DNA of 64,000 nucleotides, taken from NCBI GenBank assembly GCA_012932295.1, contig JAAONU010000006.1:31212882-31276881 (forward strand). Direction: 5' to 3'. This stretch comes from Cyclina sinensis (lineage: Eukaryota; Mollusca; Bivalvia; Venerida; Veneridae). The translations under genes and the position numbers were made by a program. Below, piece by piece: positions 29,262 to 40,330 of this stretch. The notes below the pieces were generated by a model, which made no database searches, was not told the DNA's origin, and saw only the letters and a list, made by a program, of their open reading frames with translations. How positions within the stretch are numbered: the first letter of the stretch is position 1; each line of letters begins with the position of its first letter.

Positions 29262-29490
29262 TTTAACTTGAGCTGTTTTGCAACAAACTCCAAACCCTGT
29301 TTTGGGATTGACGTAGGCGCATCGACTGTTACTAGGACAACGTACGTCCGAGGGTCCACCATATATTTCTACTGGTTTTCCATTACAACTTTCTTGTTGC
29401 GCTGTTTTTTACGCTCATCTCATGTTGTAGCGCTACTGTTCCAGATGAGGTTTGCTGGGCAGATTGTTTGTTATCTGTAGTTGGTAAAAA
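29262..29490 (-). pseudogene. Inverted degraded copy of the gene B exon at 47,748
   Basis: Minus-strand reading reproduces the gene B exon and its flanks: TCTGCCCAGCAAAC near 29,460 to TTTGGAGTTTGTTGC near 29,285. The second cysteine of the module is lost (TGC to TAT) and the donor GTAAAC has become GTTAAAC with an altered preceding base. Flanking intron sequence also matches 47,440-47,940. Relative to 47,660-47,750 it has a net loss of 27 bases, which keeps frame. Confidence 0.75.
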
Positions 29491-29879
29491 TGTTAATGTA
29501 ATATAAAATTGCAATTCTTATTAATAAATTTTTACTCATATTCTTATTTGTTTACAATTTCATGCTCCTAATATTCTTAAAGATTCAGTTATTAAAATCA
29601 ATTGAAAATTAAACACTATCAGTGACGTTATATTATATATTCTCGTTGTATGTTACAGCTTGTAGTATTGTGTCGTGCAATTCAGTATTTCCATTACAAC
29701 AGCGTGTAAACCGATACATAAGTTCAAATACATAACAATAGGCAATGAATAACCGACGTTATCTATTAATAAGACACAATTTTATGAAAAAGAAATACAA
29801 AGTCGTTTTGAAGCTTTCAAATGGTAATTTATCTTGACAAAGTTAAAAAAATGACGTATATAAAATGGCACTAACTTTC

Positions 29880-30016
29880 CCCGGGTTTATCTATGCAACA
29901 TTTTCCTTTTGCATCTGGAGTTTTCTTTTTTCTTTCAAAACATGCATGTCGTTCCTGACCTACAAACAAGCCCGCTCCTTGTCCACATTCTCCATCCGGC
30001 CGCAGAGACACTGTCT
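29880..30016 (-). pseudogene. Inverted degraded copy of the gene B exon at 46,279
   Basis: Minus-strand reading contains GATGGAGAATGTGG, CATGCATGTTTTGAAAG and GGAAAATGTTGCATAGATAA, clearly the exon 46,279-46,413. Indels break the frame and remove conserved cysteines, and the donor AAAGTAAG has become AAAGTTAG. Upstream intron matches down to the 46,195-46,215 segment. The exon of four fused C6 modules that follows in gene B (46,689-47,120) is missing here: only about 400 bases separate this copy from the next. Confidence 0.75.
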
Positions 30017-30139
30017 TATAGTCAACAGGCAATAATAATGTTAAGAGACGTATACATGAAAAAAAAACAAAAAAAACAATCAATTAATTGACATTTTCGC
30101 CGGCATCAACTGATTTTGTTTGAATGATAGAGATCTTAT

Positions 30140-31380
30140 ATTTTTATTCTCATAAAATTGCCCTCCATTTCTCATTAAATAAAAGGATACTTAATGGATA
30201 TACTATGCTTTCAAGAAATGTAAGTGATGGAATTGTATCAACAAAGCGTTTTGCTTTTCGTGTAATATGGGTACTGTTAAGAGAATAATCTAAATAAGAT
30301 AAAGCCAATATCAATTTTTATGATTGCATGTCTTCCTTTTCAGTACCCATGCATTTCTAAATGGAACTTAAAATCGTCTAGGCCAGACATCTAGTTCCCA
30401 ATGTGCCCATGCAGCAGGGACTCTCCCTTCGCTCAATCTTATAAGCCAAACGTAACAAAAATGGGGTGGGAGTGTACAGAACTTATGACACTCTATATAT
30501 TCCAAAATATAAGATGTTTATTGGATTTGTAGTGTTCGAATATACGCTTTACTGCTAGAAAGAGTTCAAACAATTTACAGTTGCACGAAGTTAAAAGTAA
30601 TTCCGATTTCTCATGTACAATTATCACTGTGACAATGATGAAGGCACAAACGGGAATTTATAAAACTTGGTCACTCTTGCACAAAACAGTCTCTAATGAT
30701 AACAAATTATTGTTTTTAAAGTAATTTATTTCATACTTCTCCGGCTGTGCTCCTAAAAAAATATGAAAACAATCCTATGTATCTTGCGTCTTGAATCCCT
30801 CCCGATATGTTTCGTGATCAAATGTGTTATTAATCTTCATAACAAATTTAAAAGAAAAGCGCTAAAATAAAATAGGGAGCAGAGACAATTCAGTCACAGG
30901 GATAGCTTGTCTTATGGTTCCAGAGTTCTGAACTCTGTATCTATAATACAATATAAGCGGCATTATTTATTTATAATTGATCCTCATTCCACTTTCTTCT
31001 ATTCTTTTTCTGTTAGAAAATAAACTTTGAAGTTACAAACATTCATACACTTCAAATTATATTCGGAGAAGAAAATGTGACAATACATAAATAAATAAGA
31101 CAAGACAAAGTTATGATACTGCAATCCCTTTAATGTCTTCGATAGTTATTTGATTAATGAATGAACTCAAATAGGAAACTTCTGATTTATGCTGTAGGAA
31201 CAGTCCTAACACATACACCATCTGCCATTTTCGCCATTATAAAAACTTGTTTGTTATAATTGCTTAACAGATGATTTCATTCGTTTTGATATTATAAGTT
31301 TGTACGTTAAATCTTGCCGGTGAAAAGTTGAGACGTTGTTGACTGAACAATATTTCTCCTTTGTTCCAGCTGCTCATTAT
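30140..31380. other. Intergenic, nothing recognised
   Basis: AT-rich sequence without protein-like frames or clear repeats, between the inverted pseudogene copies and the CCATGG array. Confidence 0.45.
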
Positions 31381-31384
31381 TACG

Positions 31385-31808
31385 AATACTCGACCATGGC
31401 ATGAATGTATCTAGTTTTACGACTAGGGTATGAGTGTATTACTTTTCAAAACCATTGCACGAATGTACTTAGTTTCACAACATGAGTATGAAAGTATTGC
31501 GTTTTATAACCATGTCATAATGTACTCCATTTCATTTCAAGACCATGGCCTAAATATTTAACGTTTCATGGCCATGGCATGAATGTATTACGCTTTAAGA
31601 CCATGGCATGAACGTTTTTATCTTTTCACGGTCACGGTATTAATGTATTTTGTTTCAAGACCATGGTATGAATATATAACGTTTCACGACTATGCCATGC
31701 ATATATTGTGTTTCACAAACATGGTATAAATAAATTACGTTCCACGACCATGGTATGAGTGAATTACTTCTTACAATCATGGTATGAATAAATTACATTT
31801 CACGACCT
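31385..31808. repeat. CCATGG-rich tandem array, left part
   Basis: Units of about 29-31 bp built on ACGACCATGGCATGAATT plus AATTACGTTTC. Continues after the inserted transposon at 38,880-40,310. Units are diverged (about 70-90% alike by eye). The unit core CCATGGCATG is partly palindromic. Confidence 0.85.
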
Positions 31809-32429
31809 TAGAGTCAGTGTACGCGGTTTCGCAGAGGACGCGGTTTCGCACACTTCGTTATTATATACACATTTTTGATATCAAAATAATTTTTTTCTCA
31901 AAATTTTGCGTATTGTTTTCAATGTGAAATCGAGTTTCTCAGAAGATGTGACATCACCAGGGATTTCCACGTGAGCCTCGCTTTGGTAAGTGCAGAGGAA
32001 AACATAAACAAATCTACGTAGGTCACTAGGTCAACCAAAGAAAAACCTAAAATTTCTAAGTTGAAAGGCACTTTTTATCAGATAAATGGACCAGGCACCT
32101 GTCAAAGTTTATAATACAAAACAAAAGTAAGTTTTTACTTGATATTTTCATATAGTTTTGTTTAAAAAAGCCATTTAAGTAAGGTTCTCCAAACTCTTGT
32201 CAAAATCTTGGATATACTTGATTTTTTATTTCAAGGTTTAAATAGTGATATATTTAATCGAGTAACAGGATCATCTACAATATCCAACACCTCATGACCC
32301 ATTAACATGCTAAATTGTCATCGGATGCGCTTACTAACATAAATAACATATTATTAGCAAAAAGCTGCTTGCAAATTTTGGCTTTCAGGTGATAAAACCG
32401 CTTAACACATACTTCGCCTTCAGGTAAAA

Positions 32430-32560
32430 ATGCCAAAAACGGAAAGGAACATCACTCCGGAAGGCTGCAGCCCTTACAAATGTCCCAGTTTCTACTATAA
32501 AGGATCATGCAAGAGGCAGATATATGAACAAAATTACAAAGCGTGGTGGTATATAGAAGA
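32430..32560 (+). pseudogene. Candidate N-terminal fragment of the pogo transposase
   Basis: A frame beginning MPKTERNITPEGC... runs to the LINE boundary. 'MPKTxRN' resembles starts of pogo/Tigger transposases, and it lies between the left inverted repeat and the LINE. About 50 codons that would normally link it to the HTH part at 37,020 are not visible, so some target sequence may have been lost on LINE insertion. Low confidence. Confidence 0.3.
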
Positions 32561-32827
32561 AGAAGAAGAAGAAGAAGAAGAAGAACGTTTATTTTCACTT
32601 AAACTACAAGTTTCTCGTGATTAACATATATACAAGCATACATATATAATGACATGAAAAATACAATGACATGAAAGTAAACATAATATATTGGATGGAC
32701 GAAACAGAATAGAGATGACATGAATATAAATGCATAATTGCTATTACATACACAGTAGTATACACAATAAAACTTTTCATTAGTTTGGACCTGTTAGGTA
32801 TACATAAAAGTAGGTTGAAATACATAT

Positions 32828-35800
32828 CTAAGCATTAATAATCTGGTATCGTAATTTGAAAGCTTCATTAATATATTGACAAAGCATAATTGTTTCTTTA
32901 TTTTTATCACTTTGTAATAATTGAGTAAACTTAAACATACTTGGTCTATTTCTATAATAATTCTTAATATATATATTTCTTAAATTTTCATATGCAGGAC
33001 ACTTAAACACAAAATGGAACTCGTCCTCAATTTCATTGGTATTGCAAATTAAACAATATCTTAAATTACGCTCTACTCTTTCACGTGAATATCTGCCTGT
33101 CTGTATTCTAAGATTATGAGCTGAAATAAGCAGTTTTGTCAAAGCTATTCTTAGTCTTCTTGATACAATATTTTTTAAATAAGGTGACATTTCAAAACTG
33201 TCCTTTACTGATTTATATAAAAATAATACATCATTACAATTTATACTAGCTCTCCATTCTTGTAAATATTCATCTATTAATCTCTGTTTAAAAACAACAA
33301 TAAAACAATTTTGATTAACGCTTAAAGGGTTTAACCATACATAAAAAAAAACGTATTTTTCTAAAAGACTTAGTACATTTGCAAACCAGTTTGTATACCC
33401 TATATTTATATCAGACATACATGAATTAACAATTGTATTTATAATAATATTATTTGAACTTATTATTTTAAACCAGAATTTTACAATTCGGACATATCTG
33501 TTTATATACAACGGATATCTTCCAAGTTCACCATACACAGCTACGTTACTAGTAGATTTTTTAACACCAAGAATAGTTTTACAAAATTTCAAATGAATAT
33601 TTTCTAACTTTTTTGATTTGTAAAAACCCCATACTTCACTTGCATACATTAAAATAGAACCAATAAAAGAGTCGAACAACTGTAGGGCTATTTTTGATTT
33701 TGTTTCATATTTTTTTCAAATTTGCCACTAAATTATTTAGGGCTTTTAAACTTTTACCATATAAAGTTTGAGTATTTAAGTTAAAATATCCTGTATAATT
33801 CAGTGTGACACCTAGATAATTAAAATCATTTACAATTTCTATATTATCTTGACCATATAACCAGTTTTCTCCTGCTCTTAAACCATCTCTCTTACGAAAA
33901 ACTACGATTTTGGTTTTGTTTACATTAACTTCTAATCCCCATTTATAACAGTATTCATTAAGCTTATTTAATGAATTTTGGAGACCTAGAGGATTTTCAT
34001 CAATTAATGCCATATCATCAGCAAACAAAAGTAAAATTATGCAAATTTCTTGAAGATCTATACCAGAATTTAAGTTATTTTGCAAATAAAGTTCTAGATC
34101 TTCAATAAACAAGGAAAACATAACTGGGGAAATTATCTCCCCTTGACGTAATCCAATCGAAATATCAAAAAAATCAGAATAGTTACCACAGGACTTTACA
34201 CAAGATTTAACAGAGTTATACATACTTCTTATTATTCTTAATAATTTACCATTCAAACCAGCATAATACATCTTAAACCAAAGTGCATTCCTGTATATAG
34301 AATTAAAACAGCGTTTTAAATCAATAAAAGCACAATACAATCTTTTATTCTGGTTCAAATATTTTTCAATTATAGAATGCAGTATAAAAACAGCTTCTGT
34401 AGTCGAACTACCTTTTTTAAAACCAAACTGCGCATCAGAGATAATATTATTTTCATCACACCATTTAGTTATTCTTTGATTTAAAATACTAGTAAACAAT
34501 TTACCAAGATGACTTAATAAAGTTATTCCTCTGTAATTTTGTACATTTTCTTTATTTCCTTTTTTATGTAATGGTATTATACATCCTCTTGTCCAGATTT
34601 CGGGAAAAATGCCAGATTCTAAAATATTGTTAAATAGCTCTGTTATATGTCCAGACAAAATATCACTTGCTTCTATAAAATATTCGTTTAAAAGATTATC
34701 TATCCCCGCCGTTTTATTTCGTTTAAGCATAGAAATTGCCTTAAGTACTTCATGTAAAGTAATATTTCCATCTAATTCAGAAAAAACAGGATTAAAATCA
34801 TTAAAATCATGGACACTGTTAAAATCTTCTGCTCTTTCATTCAAGGAAAAATCTACTTCAGAGAACATAGTTTCAAAATATGTTTTAAAATCGTGCAAAG
34901 GTATCTCACAATTATTACTTCCCTGTTGCTTTTTAAAATAGCGCCAAAAATCACGTGGTTTACTCTTTTTTAAATTTTCAAAATTTTTAGTTTGTTGCCA
35001 TTTAAAAGAACGACGTTTTTTCTTAACAACATATTTGTACCTAGCTTTACGTTGAACTAATTCTAATCTATCAGTCTCTGTGTGTGACATATTAAACTGT
35101 TTTAATGCATTTTTGTACATTTGTTTTGTTTCCCTACAATCTAAATCAAACCATTTACAGGAATCATCAATCTCAGTTACATCAAATCTTGGAAATGTAC
35201 AACCATGTTTTAAAAAAAGAGGATCTGCCACTTCTCTCACAGCACTCGTGAATAAATTCACCGTATTATTTACACTGTTTACATCATTTACATTACATTT
35301 CAATAATATATCATTTAAAACAGGCAATTTTGCTATAATTCCAGAACGATATAATTCTTTATCATTATCACTCCATTTAATATACTCGTAATAAAATACT
35401 TTTGAACCATTTGCGTTAACCGAGTTACACAAAATGTCGAAATTTAAAGCAGCATGGTCGCTGAATTCATTAAAATTACATACATGAAAATTGTTTATCA
35501 TTTCAAAATCTTTTTCACACAATAATAAATAATCTATCAAGCTAGCACCATTATAATTATAGCATGTAAAAACACCTTTCCCGAAATCGTCACCCAAGCG
35601 GCCGTTTGCAATTCTAAGGGAGGTAGCTTTACACATGTCAATTAATCTATTACCATATGAGTTACTTCCCTTGTCCATTGAAAATCTTGGCAAGGGTGTA
35701 TCAATACAATAATCATCTGAGTCGATGTCGGGCACAAATTGATCACATAATATATAGTCATGTTTGCATGATGTTCTTGCATTACAATCTCCTGAAACAA

Positions 35801-36257
35801 AGACCGTGCCTTTCGACTTAAAATGTTCTATATCATTTTGCAAACAGTCGAACAAATCTATATCTATCAAATTTGCAATGGGTGAATTTTCTCCCCATAA
35901 ATAAACTGCAGCTAGGTAAATGTCAGAAGGATTATTAAAGAAATATTTATCAAATTTTAACCAAATAATTGTGTCATGTATATTTTTTACTATTGAAATA
36001 CCATCTTTAACATTATTCCTGAGATACACAACAATACCACCGCTATTTCTTTTAGCATTGCGGTGTCTGAATTTACGAAATAAATTGTTGCATGAAAACC
36101 CTTCTAAATCTATTTCACTCGATTTATTAGTCCATGATTCAGTTAAGATGATGACGTCATTTTTGGTTAAAAAGTCAGTGAAGTTTTTGTCTGTTGTTTT
36201 ATTAGAACTCAGTCCGTTACAGTTCCATATTAAGCATTTAAGCCCATCCGCGTTTTC
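32828..36257 (-). CDS. LINE ORF2: APE endonuclease and reverse transcriptase, one +1 shift
   Basis: The open frame starts right after the ORF1 stop, with LIWNCNGL (first APE motif) within 16 codons, then ILTESW, SGDCNAR and SDHAAL (endonuclease motifs). Reverse transcriptase motifs follow: NYRGITLLSHLGKLF, AFIDLKRCFNS, GLRQGEIISP and LLLFADDMALI (catalytic FADD near 34,030-34,008). The frame breaks at a run of seven T (plus strand 33,710-33,716), one more than needed. The second part (33,679-32,828) continues with MYASEVWGF and a C-terminal zinc motif CLIC...H...C. About 1,140 residues in all. No ATG is present in the first 76 codons. Confidence 0.85.
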
Positions 36258-37010
36258 CTAGACATCTGTTACTATTTTCCCATTTACATAGAGTTTGTCG
36301 TATGACACCCATGCTGTATTTCCGGCTTCCTTTTCTTGCTTCATCTTTCTGAAAAGTGTCCTCCTCTTTGCTACTACTTCCGGGGGGAACTGTTCCGTTA
36401 TATAATAATTTGTGTCCTTTAATTTATTGCTGGCTTTCCGGACAATTTCCCTGTCGGTGAACATATTGAATTTGCATACAATTCTTCGACTTCTGTTTTG
36501 AGCCTCGTTTTGGACTCTTGATATAGCACCCATGCGATGCGCTCTTTCAATTTTAATGTTCGACACGAGATCTGTTGCGAGCTGTAACTTTTCCACCATG
36601 AAATTTCTCAAAAGGGCTTCAGTGTTTTCGGGCTTTTCATATCCTTCTTCTTTAATCCCACCAAAAATAAGATTATTTCGCATTGATTGCGACTGAATGT
36701 ATAGTAATGATTCTTTCATCTCTTCATTTTTCTTCTCAAGATCACCAATTATTTTAAACGCTTCCCCTGTTTCAATTTCCGCAGACGCTATTCTATTCTC
36801 TACGCGATCAATTTTTTCATCGCTGAGTTTTACTTTTGAATCAACATGTAACCATAAACGTTTAAGTTCTTTATCAAAATTGTCTACTTTGTTTTCTAGC
36901 CCTTCCACTTTAGATTCTACCTTTCTTTGAATAGACTCCAGAGATTCAAGTTTTTTATCAACGTCACTTAACTTTAAGTTTATTTTTCCTATATATGCTC
37001 TTACAAACAC
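36258..37010 (-). CDS. LINE ORF1 protein
   Basis: 250 residues. The first third has heptad-like Leu/Ile spacing with many Lys and Glu (KLESLESIQRKVESKVEGLE), a predicted coiled coil. The middle has SMRNNLIFGGIKEEGYE, RRIVCKFNMFTDREIV and ASNKLKDTNYYITEQFPPEV, the conserved RNA-binding core of L1-type ORF1 proteins. In these families ORF1p binds element RNA and forms trimers. Ends with TAG at 36,260-36,258, directly followed in the same frame by ORF2. Confidence 0.8.
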   Translation of the reverse strand: MFVRAYIGKINLKLSDVDKKLESLESIQRKVESKVEGLENKVDNFDKELKRLWLHVDSKVKLSDEKIDRVENRIASAEIETGEAFKIIGDLEKKNEEMKESLLYIQSQSMRNNLIFGGIKEEGYEKPENTEALLRNFMVEKLQLATDLVSNIKIERAHRMGAISRVQNEAQNRSRRIVCKFNMFTDREIVRKASNKLKDTNYYITEQFPPEVVAKRRTLFRKMKQEKEAGNTAWVSYDKLYVNGKIVTDV

Positions 37011-37019
37011 GGAAGAAAA

Positions 37020-38400
37020 AGCTTTGTGTAATTATGTACAATGCATGGCTGACAGGGGATTTCCTTTGACAAGAAAGGTCATCCGCAAGCTTGCTTATGA
37101 CATAGCTTTAGAATCTGGACGCCCATGTCTATTCAGCTCAGAAAAGGTTCCAAGTCACAAGTGGTTTCGTAACTTTCTTAAGTGACATAAGCGAGTAAGG
37201 TCTGAGGTGAACTCAGAGCAGATACAAGGATTTTATAATTTACTTGATCAAACTGTCACAAGGTTGGGCATAAAAGACAACCCTACATGCATCTTTAACT
37301 TTGATGAAACTGGGTTTTCCTCAAAGATGCAAGGTAGAGAGAAAATAGTTGTTGTAAAAGGTACCAAACATCCATATCAACCAATTGTTTCAGGTAACGG
37401 TCACGTAACTTTACAGTTACCTGTATCTGCAGATGGTAAAACTGTTGCCCCACTTGTCATATTTTCTAAGAACCTCCCTTGATGCAATTATAGGGATGGG
37501 ATACCTGACAACGGGGGGTTTGAATGCTCAGAAAGTGGGTTCATTAATGGAAAAAATGTTTTATCATGGTTTAAGGAGCAGTTTGCAAAGCAGTGTGGCA
37601 GGTCTCGTCCTAATTTGGTCATAATGGATAATCATGTGCCTCATCTGGATAAGAAATTAATTGATTTTGCACAAGAAGACCAGATCGAGCTACTCTGCTT
37701 ACCTGCTCACTCTACACACTTGTTGCAGCCCCTTGATGTTGGGTATTTTCACCTTTTGAAGGAGCATTTCATTAACCTGAGTGTTGCCTTAGGGTATACA
37801 GGTTTAAAAGTGTTCCTACAGATAAATTTCCTAAATTGTTGCACCTTGCTATGAATAAAATTTCAGGTTCTTCTGTTGCATCAGCCTTTTCTTGTGTAGG
37901 AATCTGTCCTTTTGACCAAAATAAGGCTAGACCCACCTTATCAAAGACTTTACCTAAGTCTGTTAAGAAAGCTCCTGATAATATACAGTCTGCAAAATGT
38001 GACAAGTGTGGCCATACTAGTCAAGATAATTGTCTTGTAAAGCTGGGGCTTATCCCTGATGAATTGAAAACAATCCTGGTTGAGCCACCCCCTAAAAATG
38101 AAAAAAGTTAAACGTCCAAAAGAAAACTAGAGTCTGCTAGAGTACTTACCCATGTTGAAATTGAAAAAAGGTAGGTCCTGTAGTGATGATAAAAAGTCTG
38201 GGTTGAAAACCGGTACATATATAGATCAGGCAAATGAAGTTGTTTGTGACTGGTAGTGATGATTTGACTTGGATTGGATGTGATATTTGTCAGCGATGGA
38301 TTCATTATGAATGTGTTGGTACCACTCAGCAGAAATTGATAGATGACAGTCTTAAACAAAAAAACAACTGGTTTTGCAACACTTTTGTACAGGAAGAATG
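37020..38400 (+). pseudogene. Pogo-like (DDE_1) transposase with C-terminal PHD-like finger
   Basis: The frame opens in the helix-turn-helix part (MADRGFPLTRKVIRKLAYDI, VPSHKWFRNFLK; stop in place of an Arg/Gly codon near 37,183). It continues FNFDETGFSSK with the first catalytic Asp, SGNGHVTLQLPVSADGKTVA, a TGA at 37,480-37,482, then LVIMDNHVPHLDKKL with the second Asp and LLQPLDVGYFHLLKEHF with the third acidic residue region. A further shift near 37,790-37,836 precedes SCVGICPFDQNKARPT. The end (38,265-38,380) reads WIGCDICQRWIHYECVG and NNWFC, a PHD-type zinc finger. Stops and shifts make it non-functional as it stands. Confidence 0.75.
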
Positions 38401-38879
38401 ACACTGTTATACAGGACACAAAAACTGTTAAAAAAATACTGTTGACTATAGTTCATATGGTATAGCTGTTGTTTTTATGTGTTCACAGACCTGTATTGAG
38501 TGTGTGTTTTCTGTTTTCTATAGTATGGTAAAGTGTGAGCTTTATATACAATAAAGTATGATTATAATACAGTATAATTAATGTTTTCCAAGCTTGAGTC
38601 AGTTCCTTATCCTTTAACATGCATGCCTTTTCATCAGTTACATTCATTGCAGGAATCACGGGTGTGGGAAACCGGGTCCACTTTGCTGGAACAACCGGTC
38701 CATTTTTAGGTCTTAATAATCAAGCAGGCCAATCTATGACGTCATTTTCAAAGAAATTTTAATTGTAAACTGTCTGCTTTTCATTTTGAATACAGGTAAC
38801 CACTGAAATAATTCATTTTCAATTTATTTTATAAAAATATTACATATTGTGTGCGAAACCGGGTACACTGACTCTAGCG

Positions 38880-40330
38880 TGATTGTATAATGTTTTACGA
38901 CCATGACATGAATTAATTACGTTTCACAACCATGGCATGAATAAATAACGTTTCACGACCATGACATGAATTTATTAAGTTCCAAGACCATGACATGAAT
39001 TAATCACTTTCTACGACCATGGCAAGCATGGCCTGAATTTACGTTCCATGACCTTGGTATGAATTAATAACGTTCCACGACCATGGCATGAATGTATTAC
39101 GTTCCACAGCCATGCCATGAATTAATAACGTCCAACGACCATGACATGAATGTATTATTTTTCACGACCACAGCATGAATAAATTACATTTCTCTACCAT
39201 GGTATGATTTAATTACGTTTCACGACAATGGTATGAATGTATAACGTTTCACGACCATAGTATGGATTTACGTTCCACGACCTTGGTATGAATTTACCTC
39301 ATTTCATTTCAATGGAATGAATGAATAACTTTCCACGACCACTGCATGAATGTATTACATTTCACGACCGTGACATGAACGTTCAACAACCATAGTATGA
39401 ATCCATAATGTATAACGATTATAGTATAAATGTAATGCATTTCAAGACCATGGCAAGAATTAATTACGTTCCACGAGCATGGCATGATAGTATTACGTTT
39501 TAGGAGCATAGCATGAATAAGTAACTTTCCACGACCATTGCATTATGTATTATGTTTCACAACCATGGCATGAATTAATTACGTTCCGCAGCCATGGTAT
39601 GAATGTATAACGATTAACGACCATGGTATGAATGTTTAACATTTCACAACCATGGAATGAATTAATCACGTTCCACGACCATGCCATGAATTAAATATGT
39701 TTAACGACCATGAAATGAATGGTTTACGTTTCACGAACATGGCATGAATTAATTACGTTTCACGACAATGGGATGAATATATAACGTTTCTCGACCATGG
39801 CATGCATATTATTAAGTTTCACGACAATGGCATGAATTAATTGCGCTTCACAACTATGATAATTATAGATATATAGCAATCCACAACCATAGCATGAATA
39901 TACTACTTTCGCGACTATGGTAAGAATGTATAACGTTTCACCACCATGGCATGAATTAATTACGTTCAGCAGCCATGGTATGAATGTATAACGATTAACG
40001 ACCATGGTATGAATGTTTAACATTTCACAACCATGGAATGAATTAATCACGTTCCACGACCATGCCATGAATTAAATATGTTTAACGACCATGGCATGAA
40101 TGGTTTACGTTTCACGACCATGGCATGAATTAATTACGTTTCACGACAATGGGGTGAATATATAACGTTTCTTGACCATGGCATGCATACATTATGTTTC
40201 ACGACAATGGCATGAATTAATTGCGCTTCACAACTATGATATGGATGTATAGCGATCCACAACCATAGCATAAATATATTTCTTTCACGACTATGGTAAG
40301 AATGTATAACGTTTCACAAGAAAATTTTGA
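38880..40330. repeat. CCATGG-rich tandem array, right part
   Basis: Continuation of the array at 31.4 kb; about 45-50 units with core CGACCATGGCATGAATTAAT. A higher-order repeat is visible: a segment near 39,555-39,830 recurs near 39,950-40,230 with the same order of variants (for example AACGATTAACGACCATGG), so blocks of several hundred bases were duplicated together. Confidence 0.85.

Larger units (their letters stand above)
32557..37012 (-). mobile_element. Non-LTR retrotransposon (LINE), nearly full length
   Basis: Two open frames on the minus strand: ORF1 (37,010-36,258) and an endonuclease-reverse transcriptase ORF2 (36,257-32,828). The 3' UTR is about 240 bases and ends at a (GAA)n tract (32,557-32,585 plus strand; TTC repeats on the element strand), consistent with a short-repeat tail as in several LINE families. 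The organisation (coiled-coil/RRM-like ORF1, APE endonuclease, RT, C-terminal CCHC) fits the L1/Tx1 or CR1/I-like groups; I cannot choose. It sits inside the pogo-like transposon in opposite orientation. No target-site duplication could be seen by eye. Confidence 0.85.
31809..38876 (+). mobile_element. Pogo-like DNA transposon with nested LINE
   Basis: Terminal inverted repeats: the left end TAGAGTCAGTGTAC(G)CGGTT TCGCA starts at 31,809, and the right end, read inverted from 38,876, is TAGAGTCAGTGTAC(C)CGGTT TCGCA. Both ends carry the TA dinucleotide expected as target-site duplication for the Tc1/mariner/pogo superfamily. The plus-strand transposase (37,020-38,400) is of the DDE_1 type. The left end contains a partial second copy of the inverted repeat (31,835-31,850). 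Removing the LINE leaves about 2.6 kb, a normal size for pogo elements. The element split a tandem array on insertion. Confidence 0.8.

Noticed and set aside
29259..29480. 73-codon plus-strand frame, similar to the minus-strand frame at 47,633-47,881
   Set aside because: Both are antisense readings of duplicated C6 exon sequence; conservation comes from the sense strand.
38880..40330. Regular short repeats that might suggest a CRISPR array
   Set aside because: Units are contiguous and diverged with no unique spacers; eukaryotic tandem repeat.
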